64,000 nucleotides of DNA from Adiantum capillus-veneris (Eukaryota; Streptophyta; Polypodiopsida; Polypodiales; Pteridaceae): the NCBI GenBank assembly GCA_014529385.2, contig CM043950.1, positions 74,533,935 through 74,597,934 on the forward strand. The letters are read 5' to 3'. The notes under the pieces were generated by a model. The model saw only the letters and a list, made by a program, of their open reading frames with translations, made no database searches and was not told the origin of the DNA. Positions 32,568-43,489 of the stretch are shown piece after piece (the first letter of the stretch is position 1; each line of letters starts with the position of its first letter). A program made the position numbers and the translations under genes.

Positions 32568-35500
32568 ATGAGTAGCGACGAGGATGTGGGACCGTCCAAC
32601 CGAAACACCTATCTCTCAACGAGGGTCTTATGTCCTTATAATCAATGCAAGCATGCTGTGCGACGGACAAGACGTGTTTCTTTGCAGCACGTTCGCGAAT
32701 TTGGCGAGTTCGATCCATCTATTATAGATCGAGTTGTTGCCAATTATAACTCATCGGACTCTGACGCTGGCCAACAAGCAGCAATCTTGCAACCCAATAG
32801 ACGTATTCGCAGGCGCTTTGGTCAAGCAGCATATGTGAGGCCACAAGATGTAGCCTCTGACAGCTCGGGGGATGATCATGCAGAGCACATTCCCAACGAG
32901 GCAATGTTTGAGCCCGAGATTGATGAAATGATCGAGACGATCATGGATTCACAAAGGCTTATCTATGATGATATGAAAAGTGAAGCCGATACATCATTGT
33001 ATAATGGAGCACGTATGTCTAGATTGAAAGCACTCCTGGTTCTTCTCAACATGCAGGCAAAGTTTGGATGGAGTGACACTAGCGTCACAGCGCTTTTCAG
33101 GTGATCTATTACAATTAGTTTACTTTAATAGAACTCTAAATGTATAATGATCTGATAGATTTTTACACGACTGTATCATATTTTTATGTTGTGTAGATTG
33201 CTGAAAGAGCACATTCTACCAGCTGACAATGTGATGCCAGATTCCCGAGATGAAGCAAGAAAGATTTTGCAAAACTTGGGGATGGATTACAATTCTATCC
33301 ACGCTTGTCCTAATGACTGCATTCTTTTCAGAGGGGAATACACAGACATGGAGAAGTGTCCGAAATGTGATTCCGAAAGATATCGAGTAGATCTCCACGG
33401 GACAAAAATTCCACAAAAGGTTTTGCGACATTTTCCTTTGCTTCCTCGCATCAAGCATTTCTTCGAATGTAAGTCCATGGCCGCCCTAGCATCATGGCAT
33501 GAGGAGAATAAATCTTCGGATGGTGTGCTACGAATTCCTGCAGATTGCGCAGCCTGGAAACATATAGATGGAACATGGTCGGATTTTGCCAGGGAAGCTC
33601 GAAATTTGCGCTTAGGCCTGGCTATGGATGGCGTAAATCCATTTGGTCAAAGATCAACATCTTACAGTGTATGGCCCGTTGTCATCGTCAACTACAACAT
33701 TCCCCCGTGGTTGACTACGAAGAAGGGGCACCTATGGCTAAGCTTGATTGTGCCAGGGCGATATAAAGTGGGGAATATGGATGTGTATCTTCGTCCACTA
33801 TTGGAAGAGCTACAACAATTGTGGATTGGCATAGAGGTGGTGGATATGAGCCGACACACAGGACGACGGAATGCTTTGATCAGAGGTATTCTAATGTGGA
33901 CCATGCATGACTATCCCGGGCTAACAGAATGCTCAGGTGATCTATTGACACTCCTCTCTCAGACACTGTAAATCTTGTTTTTCCCCATAGTTGATCTATT
34001 ATCATGTGTATACATGCAGGGCTTCAAACAAGCGGATACAGAGCATGTGTCACATGTGGACCTAGACTGAATGCACGTAGGGCACCCTCACTGAAGAAGC
34101 AAATCTACGAAGGTCATCAAGCGTATCTTCCGGAGAATCATGTGTTACGCGACGGCTTTTTGGGAAGAGAGCCACCAAGGATGTCTGCACAAGCATGGTT
34201 AGAGCAGAAGGAGATGTGCGATGACGGATTGCCTCCAGGGATGAAGAGACTATCTCTATGGTACGAGTTACCATACTGGCCCCGACTCGTGATCAATCAC
34301 TTGCTCGATCCAATGCACATATTCAAGAATGTGGGTAATCTACTATGGGACCATTTGACCGGCAAGAAAGATACTTTGGGAGCCAGAGTTGACCTTAGAA
34401 ATGTGGATCGTATGGAGCAATATTGGCCGCAAACAGCGTCTGATGGATCGATAAAACTTCCTAAAGCACCATGGATTTTCACAGGAGCCCAAGAACGCAA
34501 AGTAAAAGAGGCCATTCGATCTTTGCGGACCCCCACTGGTGTAATGCACTCGCTCCGAACGTGTTTTACTAAAGAAGGAAAGCTTACCGGTTTGAAGTCA
34601 CACGATTGGCATAAAATGTGTCAGGTACGTTCATAGTGGACTTTAATATCATTGCATAAAATGTGGACTTTAATATCATTGCTGCACATACTTTACAGTT
34701 TATTTTACCGGTTGCCATTGAGGGATGTTTGTCTCTCGACATCCGTAACACAATCTACAAACTTGCAAAGCTGGTGCAATGGATCTCACAAAAGGAGATC
34801 GACGTAGACTCCATACCATTCGCCAAACTAAATGCTGCGGAGCTTTTGTGCATGTTTGAGAAACATTTTCCTACTACAATACTAACCATTCAGGTGCATC
34901 TTCTTATTCACATAGTTGATGAGGTGGAAATAGATGGCACAGTTCATTCCAGATGGATGTTCTTCTTAGAGCGTTTCATGAAAACGCTTAAGGGATATGT
35001 GCGTCAAAAGGCACGTCCGGAGGGTAGCATGGCAGAAGGTTGGTTGGTATCAGAGTCCCTAGTGTACATTGGAGAGTGGCTAGACGGATTTGATAAATCC
35101 CGGGACACGCTATGGCGAACCATAGATGATGAGCGCATATCTGGGATTGTCATGTGCAATCTCGGTGTTGAGAAGAAGATGATGGAAGATCTAGAGGCTA
35201 AAATCAACCGATTTTGCATGCTTCACAATCCAGTGATGCAAAAGTGGATTTCACAATATGAGGATTACTCCGTCGACATCAGCGGCGGCATCATCATGGA
35301 TGATGACGGCAAGAAGGTGATCTCGCGCATGCGTGGTCTTTGCTCTCAGCTGTTTAGACACTATATACTAAACAAATGGAGTGAAGTACCAAGTGATTTA
35401 AAAAACAGAGTCATCATCATACTTCATGATGAGTTTCCCGTTCCAACACGGGATCAGCGCTTCAATGAAGACCTGATGAAGATTCGAATGCGCGAATACT

Positions 35501-36060
35501 GCAAACACAAGCGTTCCGAAGTGCAAAAAGCAATCAAGAATGGGTGGAATAGGCCAGATTGGCTGGCCAAAGAAGATTGGAAGAATGCGAAGAAAGCAGC
35601 GCGCGAGAATCCCGACAAGTGGAAGCAACAAAAGGATGCAGCCAGAGCGCGAGTAGAGGCAGGGAGCTCGCACCACTTGGGGAGCGGTGGATGGGCATCA
35701 TTTGAGGCCGATTTTGTAAGTCTTTTCACATTGCTCTTTATGCATGTTCGATAGTTTAGGGTTTATGAGTTTTTTAGTTCTAACATAATGAAATCTTTGT
35801 ATGTTTTGACAGTGGTCGATGACAGGACGTGATCCCACACCGTACGAGCGCGAGTACGCAGGCAGGAAGGGCTTAAACGCCCTGATGGACATTCTCAGTT
35901 CTCGCGGCGGCATGGTTAGTATTAGGGTTTACTCTTTTTTATTTTTTGTATTGTTTTATAAATGTCGTTATATGTTTATATTTACTGAAAACTGTCTTAT
36001 TGTCTTTTTTTGCAGAATCCGACAGATACGCCGCTTAGACGCGATGAGACGTCTGATTAA
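32568..36060 (+). CDS. CACTA transposase (TNP2-like, with Transposase_24-like C-terminus), six exons
   Basis: The model joins 32568-33100, 33197-33936, 34020-34624, 34699-35715, 35813-35914 and 36016-36060. All five introns (74-101 bp) are GT-AG, the total is 3,042 nt, and it encodes 1,013 residues without a stop. The N-terminus has a Cys/His stretch (CPYNQCKHAVRR...LQHV) like Transpos_assoc. Residues about 215-240 carry CPNDC...CPKC, and 320-425 form the Transposase_21 core (MDGVNPFGQRS, VYLRPLLEELQQLW, MHDYPGLTECSG). HLLDPMHIFKNV lies near 520. LERFMKTLKGYVRQKARPEGSMAEGWL (about 715-740) is the region following the core in TNP2. From about 840, W-S-E-V-P-S-D-L-K and EYCKHKRSEVQKAI...SHHLGSG...GRDPTPYE resemble Transposase_24 (TNPA). 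It would bind the ends and catalyse cut-and-paste. The start is the first ATG before the conserved region; upstream exons are possible. Confidence 0.85.
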
Positions 36061-36422
36061 ACGACGTCAGTTTAGCCGTAGCTAGATAGCATTAGTTTAG
36101 GGTTTCTCATAGCTTATGTATCATGAGACGGATTTTATACGTCTTTTTGAACCATGTATATTATTACATTTGTCACCGCAATTCCTTTTGCCAATCAATT
36201 CTTTATGCCTATGATGTTGTACAATTGTCATTATTACATTTGCCAATCAATTCAGTTTGTCTATGATGTGTACAATTGTCAATTTTGCAAACAATGCGTC
36301 TTGTGGGTGACTATTTTGGGTCTATTATTTACCTTTGCACTTTTTTTAAAAAGTGAATCAAGTACAATATGGTTGATGGGTGGCAGGGCATTCAATGCCC
36401 TGCCACCAAAAAAATATTCTCT
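36061..36422 (+). other. 3' flank of the transposase gene
   Basis: AT-rich non-coding DNA between the stop codon and the right subterminal repeats, with an internal duplication of ATTATTACATTTGYCAAT-type sequence (about 36160 and 36230). No AATAAA was found at a typical distance. Confidence 0.45.
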
Positions 36423-36661
36423 CAGGCGTCGCTATAAGCGTCGCTATTTATGGCTCTGTAGCGTCGCTATATGCGTCGCTATACTCTTCTGTGAGAGCGT
36501 CGCTATCTGCGTCGCTATAGGCGTCGCTATGAGCGTCGCTATATAGCGACGTCTATAGCGACGCCTATAGCGACGCAGATAGCGACGCTCTCGTAGCGAC
36601 GCTTTTAGCGACGGTTATAGCGACGCCGGGGGTTATAAAAACCCAGTGTATTTCCGTCGCT
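36423..36661. repeat. Right subterminal repeats of the CACTA element, palindromic
   Basis: About nine GCGTCGCTAT copies in one orientation (36423-36541) are followed directly by about nine ATAGCGACGC copies in the other (36541-36650). The arms are nearly mirror images around 36540. The left end has fewer and mostly one-way copies. A long hairpin can form. These are presumed binding sites for the transposase. Confidence 0.9.
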
Positions 36662-36684
36662 AAGAGCGTCACAAGAGCACACAA

Positions 36685-36696
36685 CCTCTTGTAGTG
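36685..36696 (-). repeat. CACTA right terminal inverted repeat
   Basis: CCTCTTGTAGTG on the plus strand, the exact reverse complement of the left end, followed by TCT (36697-36699). Confidence 0.95.
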
Positions 36697-37030
36697 TCTG
36701 AAGCACTGTCCAAAATTTTGTACAACATAATCACATTGCTAGAATAAAAAGAACGAACACCATCTTTGCAACATGTCATCAATTCCTTGATTGAAGAAGA
36801 AAAAAAGAAAACAAAGAAGGCGTCAGCAAATAGAGGAGTTTACGTTGCATCATCATCTAGGACTGCATCTTTATTAACTATGATCAAGAATAAAAAATGT
36901 TATGAATACAAAAATTCAAGTATTTCTCCAAGGATTTCCACAAGAACCTCTGTAGCAACTGCGGCATCAATAGACACCAGCATCAAAATGCCCAAGTAGC
37001 AGCATTAGCAGTAGAAGAAAATAAAAAATT
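36697..37030 (+). pseudogene. Copia-type gag, unit 3, part 2
   Basis: Continues the gag cut at 30775, with the shared TAA after the LLE block (near 36745). It then reads TPSLQHVINSLIEEEKKKTKKASANRGVYVASSSRTASLL and the decayed knuckle KCYEYKN (Cys lost). In units 1 and 2 the same peptides are contiguous with the first half. Confidence 0.72.
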
Positions 37031-37346
37031 AACCTTATAGAGGACGAAGACAAAGATTGAAATCAAGAGGAGGACAATTGTCTACATATCCGTGTTGTCA
37101 TCAATCACTTTCATGAATATACTCATGTACTTTAGAGATGAATGGTCTTCCGTCTTGTTCGTTTGAGGAGAGAATTCTTTAACCTTTGTGACACCATGCC
37201 AAATAAGACCTTATTCTATTTTGTATGACTACAGTACCCCAGTCTATATGACCCAGTCTATTGACCTAGTCTATGTGACTACTAGCCTGCGGCATTTAGT
37301 CTCGGTCTATGTTTCTTCAATATAGTCCAAAGTCCAAGGGGAGGAT

Positions 37347-37708
37347 TATTGCGATTATGGCTTTTGGCCTAGACCTCTCAACTTATATGGACATGACCTC
37401 TTGTATAGTCAACAATCTAGTCACCCTATCAACATGTGAAGGCACATGACCTAGCTTACACGGCAGGTGAACCACACAAGAGTCAAAATGACCATCCCAA
37501 TCAGCATGGCTTTTCCACATTTTATGGAGCCACTGTTGACCTTTCGGGAGTTGACCCTTGACCCTTGGGAAAGGTGCATGGTGACCCTTGAGAGGTACAC
37601 CTAGACAAACTCTACTACTACCTGAAGTAGCTCATTTGTACACACCAATAAGTTAGTTCATTTTCTAATCAAGTTGACATTTTGAGTCTACTCTCTCTCT
37701 CTCTCTCA
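37347..37708 (+). repeat. LTR C, right end of the gag-only array
   Basis: Starts TATTGCGATTATGG (TG changed to TA) after AAGGGGAGGA and ends in (CT)nCA at 37708. Sequence after this is unrelated to the array, which gives the only external estimate of the LTR length, 362 bp. Confidence 0.65.
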
Positions 37709-38765
37709 AATCACTAGTGTACATATCAATTCTATCATTATTAATGCTAGTCTTGTTGATCCACCCTAACTCAACACTACTTAAAATTACTCAATCAACT
37801 AACATCACAACTTTGAAAAGCATAGAGACGTACATTCCATATAGTAAAGAATACTAGAGTCTTCCACTAACAAAACTTTGCATCTTGTTTCGAGAGAAAA
37901 ATATTATTTTCACTACATTACAAGGCATAAGAGGTCATAAGAGGTCAGATCAAATGTTTGATGTGGTATAGTATTCCAAACTTGCCAACTCTAACCCATC
38001 CCATCTTTCTTGCAATATTGCTAATTTAGTCCATGAAATTCAACGTAAAGCTTTGCTCGTATGATATAATGATTATGGAAGCTCATTGCAACTTCTAGAG
38101 ACGCTATGCTCTTTGGTTAAAGGTCATGTTGTACATTGAAGGCTTGTATGATTGTCCTTCATATACCATGTAAACGAAGACCTTAATAGTTTTGGTACTC
38201 AGAATTTTCAAGTGCGAGGTATATGTAAACAGATGATTAGAAATATTTTCTTTGTGCACTACCCCAGCAATCAAGTGTATGTGCGATTCTACGAAATGAT
38301 GCAACAATTAATTCAACAATACAATCACCCCAAAGATAGAACAAATAAAGTTCAAAATTAAGATGTTTAACCAACACGATGATGTGAGTTTATCGATTTG
38401 GGATTGAAAAAGAAGGATTCACAAAACAAAGTAAGTTGACATCTCAATTACTCAGATGCATGCCTATATAATGACAATCAATTGAACGCGCCAACAAAAT
38501 AGAACACGACACTCCATGCACATCGACCGAGACAAGAGGTCAATATAAAATCAAACTTGTAAACACCCTGATAGGCATACCCCAGATGATTTATATTCCC
38601 AGAAATCATAAGCTACAAAATATCATAAGCATATGTACCGATCACACAACACACTTCATGCAATTACTTGCTCATTTATTTTAAGTATTGTTTCGTAGTA
38701 TGGAAAATTACACAAACCACAGATCTTGTGCATCCTCTTTCGTGAACATTTAAGCAAGCCTATAT
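37709..38765 (+). pseudogene. Unrecognised decayed coding region
   Basis: In one plus-strand frame, with a few stops, a coherent protein-like sequence can be read from about 38005. It runs IANLVHEIQRKALLV, YNDYGSSLQLLETLCSLVKGHVV and FIYHVNEDLNSFGTQNFQVRGICKQMIRNIFFVHYP, then QVYVRFYEMMQQLIQQYNHPKDRTNKV (ORF part 38152-38361). The amino-acid use looks like real protein rather than chance. No family could be named. It could be a host gene fragment or part of an unfamiliar element. DNA before about 37990 has nothing readable. Confidence 0.4.
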
Positions 38766-39014
38766 TTGTCCTTCAGAGTTTACACAAGCAAAATACCTAA
38801 AGAGAAAATCGTACAAGTGGGATTCATAAATGACAAAGCAAAAAGGACAACTGTTATACAATTGTCAATACCTACTTATCCACAATGCGAGGCTCAACAA
38901 GTAGCAAAGACAATAAGGGCACTTGCACAAAAGCTCGTCTCAGCAGACACTCAACCGCTCATATGCCAGCAAGAGCGGGCTCTCATGATAACCGAAGTTA
39001 AGGATGAGGAGTGA
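38766..39014 (+). CDS. Hypothetical ORF, 82 residues
   Basis: A frame with MSFRVYTSKIPKEKIVQVGF, then AKRTTVIQLSIPTYPQCEAQQVAKTIRALAQKLVS and an acidic end. It has balanced, protein-like composition with an amphipathic helix (AQQVAKTIRALAQKLV). It follows the unrecognised coding region above by about 400 bp and may be a later exon of the same broken gene. No promoter or homologue was recognised. Confidence 0.3.
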   Translation: MSFRVYTSKIPKEKIVQVGFINDKAKRTTVIQLSIPTYPQCEAQQVAKTIRALAQKLVSADTQPLICQQERALMITEVKDEE

Positions 39015-39610
39015 TGGTCCTGAGAGGAATACCACAAAGACAAGGAACCTCATCAAGATTGACAATACATGACATTAGCAAATTAAAGAAGAGTTTTAAG
39101 TTTCAATGTGACAAAATAAAAGATTTCATTTCATTAAGCCCAGTTGCCTTTTGCTGTCCACATGAGTAGGAGCATTCCAATCCACAGTAAAGGAACTAAG
39201 ACGGTACGTCTTGTTGACCAAAATCTGACCATGAAAATTCAGCATGACCAAAAGGGGGGAAAAGAAAAGAGAAATTGGGTTCTCTTGCAAATCTGTTGAG
39301 AGCCTGGCAAATTAGGAAGTCGAATTAGGAAGTTCATTCAGTTGTTGCAACCGAGGCTTCAAGATAAAGAATGAGAACTTCATGCTTAAATTGAAGCAAC
39401 AAGAGGCACTTAGAGAGAGAATGAATTGCCTGCGCTCGCTGTTAGGCCAGATGAAAGGTCGCTACCCTTGTCGTACACACAGCAGGAACTGCTGACAGCC
39501 AGCCCTTGTCGTTCATTGGATTGCTCAGCCACTCTATTAGGGCAACGTGCAGCCCACGCCTTTCGTTCCTATCTCGAGCTCCCTGTTCAGCTCCTCATGT
39601 CCAAAACAAA
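39015..39610. other. No gene recognised
   Basis: Mixed-composition DNA. A short frame at 39426-39641 is not supported by motifs. No element boundary could be placed here. Confidence 0.5.
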
Positions 39611-40819
39611 CACATTTTTTTTTTTTGTAAATCTGCTTTGATTCATTTACAAGTGGGAAACCCACGAAAATAAAGGGATACAAAACACGGAACACACACA
39701 CAGAGTATGGACATGACTTATAAGTCTCAAAGTAGATAGTGGCATATTTTCACATTAGGGATCTCTGAAAAACCCAACATACTTTTTTTTTTCCTTTCTA
39801 CACACAAGAGGGCCCACAGGGGGAGGTGCTTATCCCTTCCAATATTAGCCATGTTACATGGTTGGGGAAGGGCTGCGTATCATTGGGAAAGAGCCACGCG
39901 TAGGAATCACCATGGCCACCTAATTGATGCACCATGAGCTGAGAACGACGGAGAGAACTCATAGCAACCAACTAGGAACCTCCTCCTCGGGTGACTAACC
40001 CGAGGAGGATGCACTCGAGTGTCCAAGAGCAAGATCCCTAGCAGCGTGAACACTAGGTGAAGCACAAGGTGTCCCTCTAGAGTGTGACCTAACGGGGGGA
40101 TTTGACCCATAGGTTGAGAGGCCAATTCCTTGCCATTCCCAGAGGGAAACTCAGCTTTCACTCATTTACCGTTAAGAGGATTCGGGTAGGACATCCAGAG
40201 CAGGTGAGGGATTCCTCCAGACCTTGTCTGTTTTGCTTCTTCTGCTTGGTGTTTCTTTTTTTGGTGTGTGGTTATATGGGTTTGGGTGTGAGTTTCTTCG
40301 TCTTCTTTTTCACGTCTGTACGTTTTTTTTTCTTGTATTTGAGTTGAGTGTGAGGGGGGTGTGAGTGGGTGTGGGTGCTTGGAAGCCACTCCTTGTTTTT
40401 GTTGCTCTCTTGGTTTCTTTATCACTGGGGGTGGCTGCACTGGCCTCTCGAGTGTGATGGACACTCCCTACATAGGCTACTTGATGGGTTTGGACGGATG
40501 AGAGCCTCCACTCCTGCTTTTGGAGCAGTGGTTTCCTCACGTTGTTGCTTCCGCTCTTAGTCATCCTCGCACTACTTATGATTCTCCCTGCTGGTTTTCG
40601 ACGATGACCTTATAATTGGATCCTCTTTTGGTGGTGCTCTTTCTCGGCTACCTAGTGGTTGATCCGAGGTCTCTTTGCTTCCCTTATTGCTTCCATTGCT
40701 GGCGGTTGCTTTGTTGGCCTCAATTATTTCAACCCTATTGGCCTTTGTAATAGTTTTACTTCCCCTTGGGGTCAACACCATTTTGGCGCTCCAAGGGGGG
40801 TCAAGAATATAATGTCATG
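39611..40819 (-). mobile_element. 3' part of a probable L1-type LINE
   Basis: On the minus strand the segment ends ...TTTCCCACTTGTAAATGAATC, AAAGCAGATTTAC and then a run of about a dozen A (39612-39626 on plus). This matches the usual plant L1 3' end. Upstream on the minus strand are Pro/Ser/Lys-rich frames (40572-40781, 40310-40564, 40162-40464) resembling a LINE ORF1, with no endonuclease or RT. The element is therefore internally deleted or belongs to a short derivative. Copy B of the LTR element is inserted at 40825, and the remaining 5' part may lie at 43639 onward. Confidence 0.5.
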
Positions 40820-40824
40820 TATTT
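40820..40824 (+). repeat. Target-site duplication TATTT, left copy (B)
   Basis: TATTT before the LTR, repeated at 43634-43638 after the right LTR. Confidence 0.95.
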
Positions 40825-40968
40825 TGTTGAGCTTATATGTGAAGCTACTCAATATATGGCTTCTCTATATATGGCACCCAGGTCCCCTCTATATATATAC
40901 ATCATCTCATGTGTGTATTCTACACACTTTGGGGTTCTACTTCTGTGTTCTCTCCTTCTCTCTCAACA
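40825..40968 (+). repeat. 5' LTR of copy B (144 bp)
   Basis: TGTTGAGC...CTCAACA. It is identical to 43490-43633 except for the second base (G against A). Confidence 0.95.
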
Positions 40969-40980
40969 TGGTATCAGAGC
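40969..40980 (+). promoter_or_regulatory. Primer-binding site of copy B
   Basis: TGGTATCAGAGC directly after the LTR, the complement of the 3' end of plant initiator tRNA-Met. Confidence 0.93.
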
Positions 40981-40989
40981 AGTACATTT

Positions 40990-41860
40990 TTGTTTTTGAT
41001 TTTTCTCCTGATCAAAATCGATTTTGCAGAAACTACCCACTAGAGGGATCGGAATCGATGTGCTCTACAACTTTGCAGAAGGAAGTTATTTCAAATTCTG
41101 CACTGATTTTGAGTTATCGTTCGCGGACTGCGTACATACCTGAAAAACAGCTTCCTCATTTTGTTTTTGCTTTTTCTGCTAATTCGAAACGATTTTGCAG
41201 AAACTACTCGCGAAAGTGACCGGAATCGATGTGGTCTACAACTTTGCAAAAGGAAGTTTTTTCAAATTCTGCACCGATTTTGAGTTATCATTCGCGGACT
41301 GCGTACATACCTGAAAAGCAACTTCCGCTTTTTGTTTTTGATTTTTCTGCTAATTGGAAACGATTTTGCAGAAACTACCCACTCTGGAGACCGGAATCGA
41401 TGTGGTCTACAACTTTGCAGAAGGAAGTGTTTTCAAATTCTGCACCGATTTTGAGTTATCGTTCGCGAACTGCGTACATACCTAAAAAGCAACTTCCGCT
41501 TTTTGTTTTTGATTTTTTTGCTAATTGAAAACGATTTTGCAGAAACTACCCATTCCGAAGACCAGAATCGATGTGGTCTACAACTTTGCAGAAAGAAAAG
41601 TTTTCAAATTCTGCACCGATTTGGAGTTATCGTTCGCGGACTGCGTACATACATAAAAAGCAATTTCCGTTTTTTGTTTTTTATTTTTCTGCTTATTGAA
41701 AACGATTTTGCAGAAACTACCCGCGTGAGAGACCGGAATCGATGTGTTCCACAACTTTGCAGAAGAAACTACCCTCTATGGGAGACCGGAATCGATGTGG
41801 TCTATAACTTTGTAGAAGGAAGTTTCTCTAAATTCTGCACCGATTTTGGGTTATCGTCTC
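40990..41860 (+). repeat. 171-bp leader tandem repeats of copy B
   Basis: CAGAAACTAC-type landmarks at 41027, 41198, 41369, 41540 and 41711, exactly 171 bp apart, plus a partial unit near 41765. The same 57-residue peptide frame as in copy A stays open over several units (41229-41528). Confidence 0.92.
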
Positions 41861-42129
41861 GGACTACGAATATGTTTGAAAATCAAAATTTTACTTTTTG
41901 CTTTTGATTTTTCTCATAATTGAAAACTTCTCAATTATATTTTTCTTCATCAAGCATATATTTGTTACTGACGTAACTTTGCTGCAGAAGCCAGTTACAC
42001 ATCCTTCCGATTCAGTCGAGCCGTTGATGATCGTCCAAATTCTATCGAGCTACTGTTGGTACATGATCTTTTGTTATATGATATACTCGTTCATTGATTC
42101 TCGTATAATTATTCTTTTAGAGATATAGT

Positions 42130-42795
42130 TTACGTCGGTTTATTGATAATTTCTCATTGATACCATAGTGATTTTGATGGTACCATGATGGTGTTTTGTT
42201 AATACTTTGGTCATGGTGATTTTCGTTGATACCATGATGATATGTCATTGATACCATGGTTATTCTCGGTGGTGCCATGATGATATTTCGTTGATACCAT
42301 GGTTATTCTCGGAGATTCCATGATGATATTTCGTTGATTCCATGGTGATTTTTATTGATACCATGATGATGTTTTGTTGATACCATGGTTATTCTCGGTG
42401 ATACCATAATGTTGTTTCGTTGATACCATGGTTATTCTCGGTGATGCCATGATGATATTTTGTTGATACCATGGTTATTCTGATTGGTGATGCCATGATG
42501 TTGTTTCGTTGATACAATGATTATTCTCGGTGATTCCATGATGATATTTCGTTGATTCCATGGTGATTTTTATTGATACCATGATGATGTTTTGTTGATA
42601 CCATGGTTATTCTCGGTGATACCATAATGTTGTTTCGTTGATACCATGGTTATTCTCGGTGATGCCATGATGATATTTCGTTGATACCATGGTTATTCTG
42701 ATCGGTGATGCCATGATGTTGTTTCGTTGATACAATGATTATTCTCGGTGATATCATGATGCTTTTCGTTGATACCATGATCATTTATTCATTTT
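42130..42795 (+). repeat. 43-bp minisatellite of copy B
   Basis: The same CCATGRT-centred unit as copy A. About 215 bp (about 42315-42525) is repeated again at about 42530-42745. This second-order duplication makes the array longer than in copy A. Confidence 0.9.
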
Positions 42796-42913
42796 TATTG
42801 ACATAATGATGATATTTTGTTAATACTTTGATGGTATTCATTGATCACTACATTGATAAATGTTGTTTTATGTAGTATATACACATATCATTTGTATCAC
42901 GTAATCACACATT

Positions 42914-43141
42914 TTGTACTTTTACGCTTTTACTTTATGTACCAAATGTTGTCGTGCGTATATATGTCGTCAAAAGAGTGGCATCGCGAACCATCTCTTA
43001 TGGCATTGTGAATGTAATTATTTCATTAACGATGCTAATAATTTTCATGACATGTTTTTTTTTGGAGTCTATGATCTATGTAGGATTGATCAAAGAATTG
43101 ATTTTATGAAGACAAACTTGGTGACAATAAAAGATTTATGA
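42914..43141 (+). CDS. Small ORF, copy B counterpart of 10676-10903
   Basis: A 75-residue frame beginning MYFYAFTLCTKCC, with about six visible substitutions relative to copy A and no stops or indels. No family recognised. Coding status is uncertain. Confidence 0.2.
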   Translation: MYFYAFTLCTKCCRAYICRQKSGIANHLLWHCECNYFINDANNFHDMFFFGVYDLCRIDQRIDFMKTNLVTIKDL

Positions 43142-43489
43142 AGATATGTTTGGTGATGCCATATTGATGACAACATGAAGACATGTTTGGTGATGCGATA
43201 TTGATGACAAGCTACACAGTAGATTCATGGAGACACTTTTGATTACAAGCTAATCGATAGCTTTTACACCTCTTTATTGAACCTTTGTATTCATTATTTT
43301 ATTTGATAAGAGTAATGTAACTCTTCATAAAACATTCATTGTAAAAGGAGTGATGTAGCTCCTCGTAAACATTTGTATATTCAATGATTTTTATAATATA
43401 ACGGTGGGTGTATATAGAGCTGTGGGTTTTTCCCTTAATTCCCCAAGGGTTTTTTCATCCACAGTTAGGGACCCTTATTTGAGCGGGGG

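Larger units (their letters stand above)
30776..36696 (+). mobile_element. Complete CACTA (En/Spm) DNA transposon
   Basis: A 5,921-bp element with perfect 12-bp terminal inverted repeats (CACTACAAGAGG at both ends), a TCT target duplication and dense subterminal AGCGACGC repeats at both ends. It carries one transposase gene (32568-36060) that appears intact, a captured HIPP fragment (31853-32051) and long microsatellites. Removing it and one TCT restores gag sequence colinear with array unit 2. It could be autonomous if no second protein is needed, because the transposase ends in a domain resembling the partner protein. Confidence 0.95.
25253..37708 (+). mobile_element. Tandem array of a gag-only LTR retroelement
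   Basis: Three gag-like regions (25797, 28079, 30345) alternate with LTR sequence starting at 26858, 29141 and 37347. The spacing is about 2.24-2.28 kb between equivalent points (25253/27565/29802; 26858/29141), apart from the 5.9-kb CACTA insert in the third unit. No protease, RT, RNase H or integrase is present, so this is a TR-GAG-like or otherwise non-autonomous family. All units share the same gag stops, which implies multiplication of an already defective element. The pattern LTR-gag-LTR-gag-LTR is what unequal recombination between LTRs produces. The left unit is cut at 25253 by the copia LTR. Confidence 0.8.

Noticed and set aside
40102-40560. Plus-strand frames with Phe- and Leu-rich segments that look like membrane segments
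   Set aside because: The minus strand reads as Pro/Ser/Lys-rich LINE-like ORF1 with a poly(A) end; the hydrophobic plus-strand frames are its complement.
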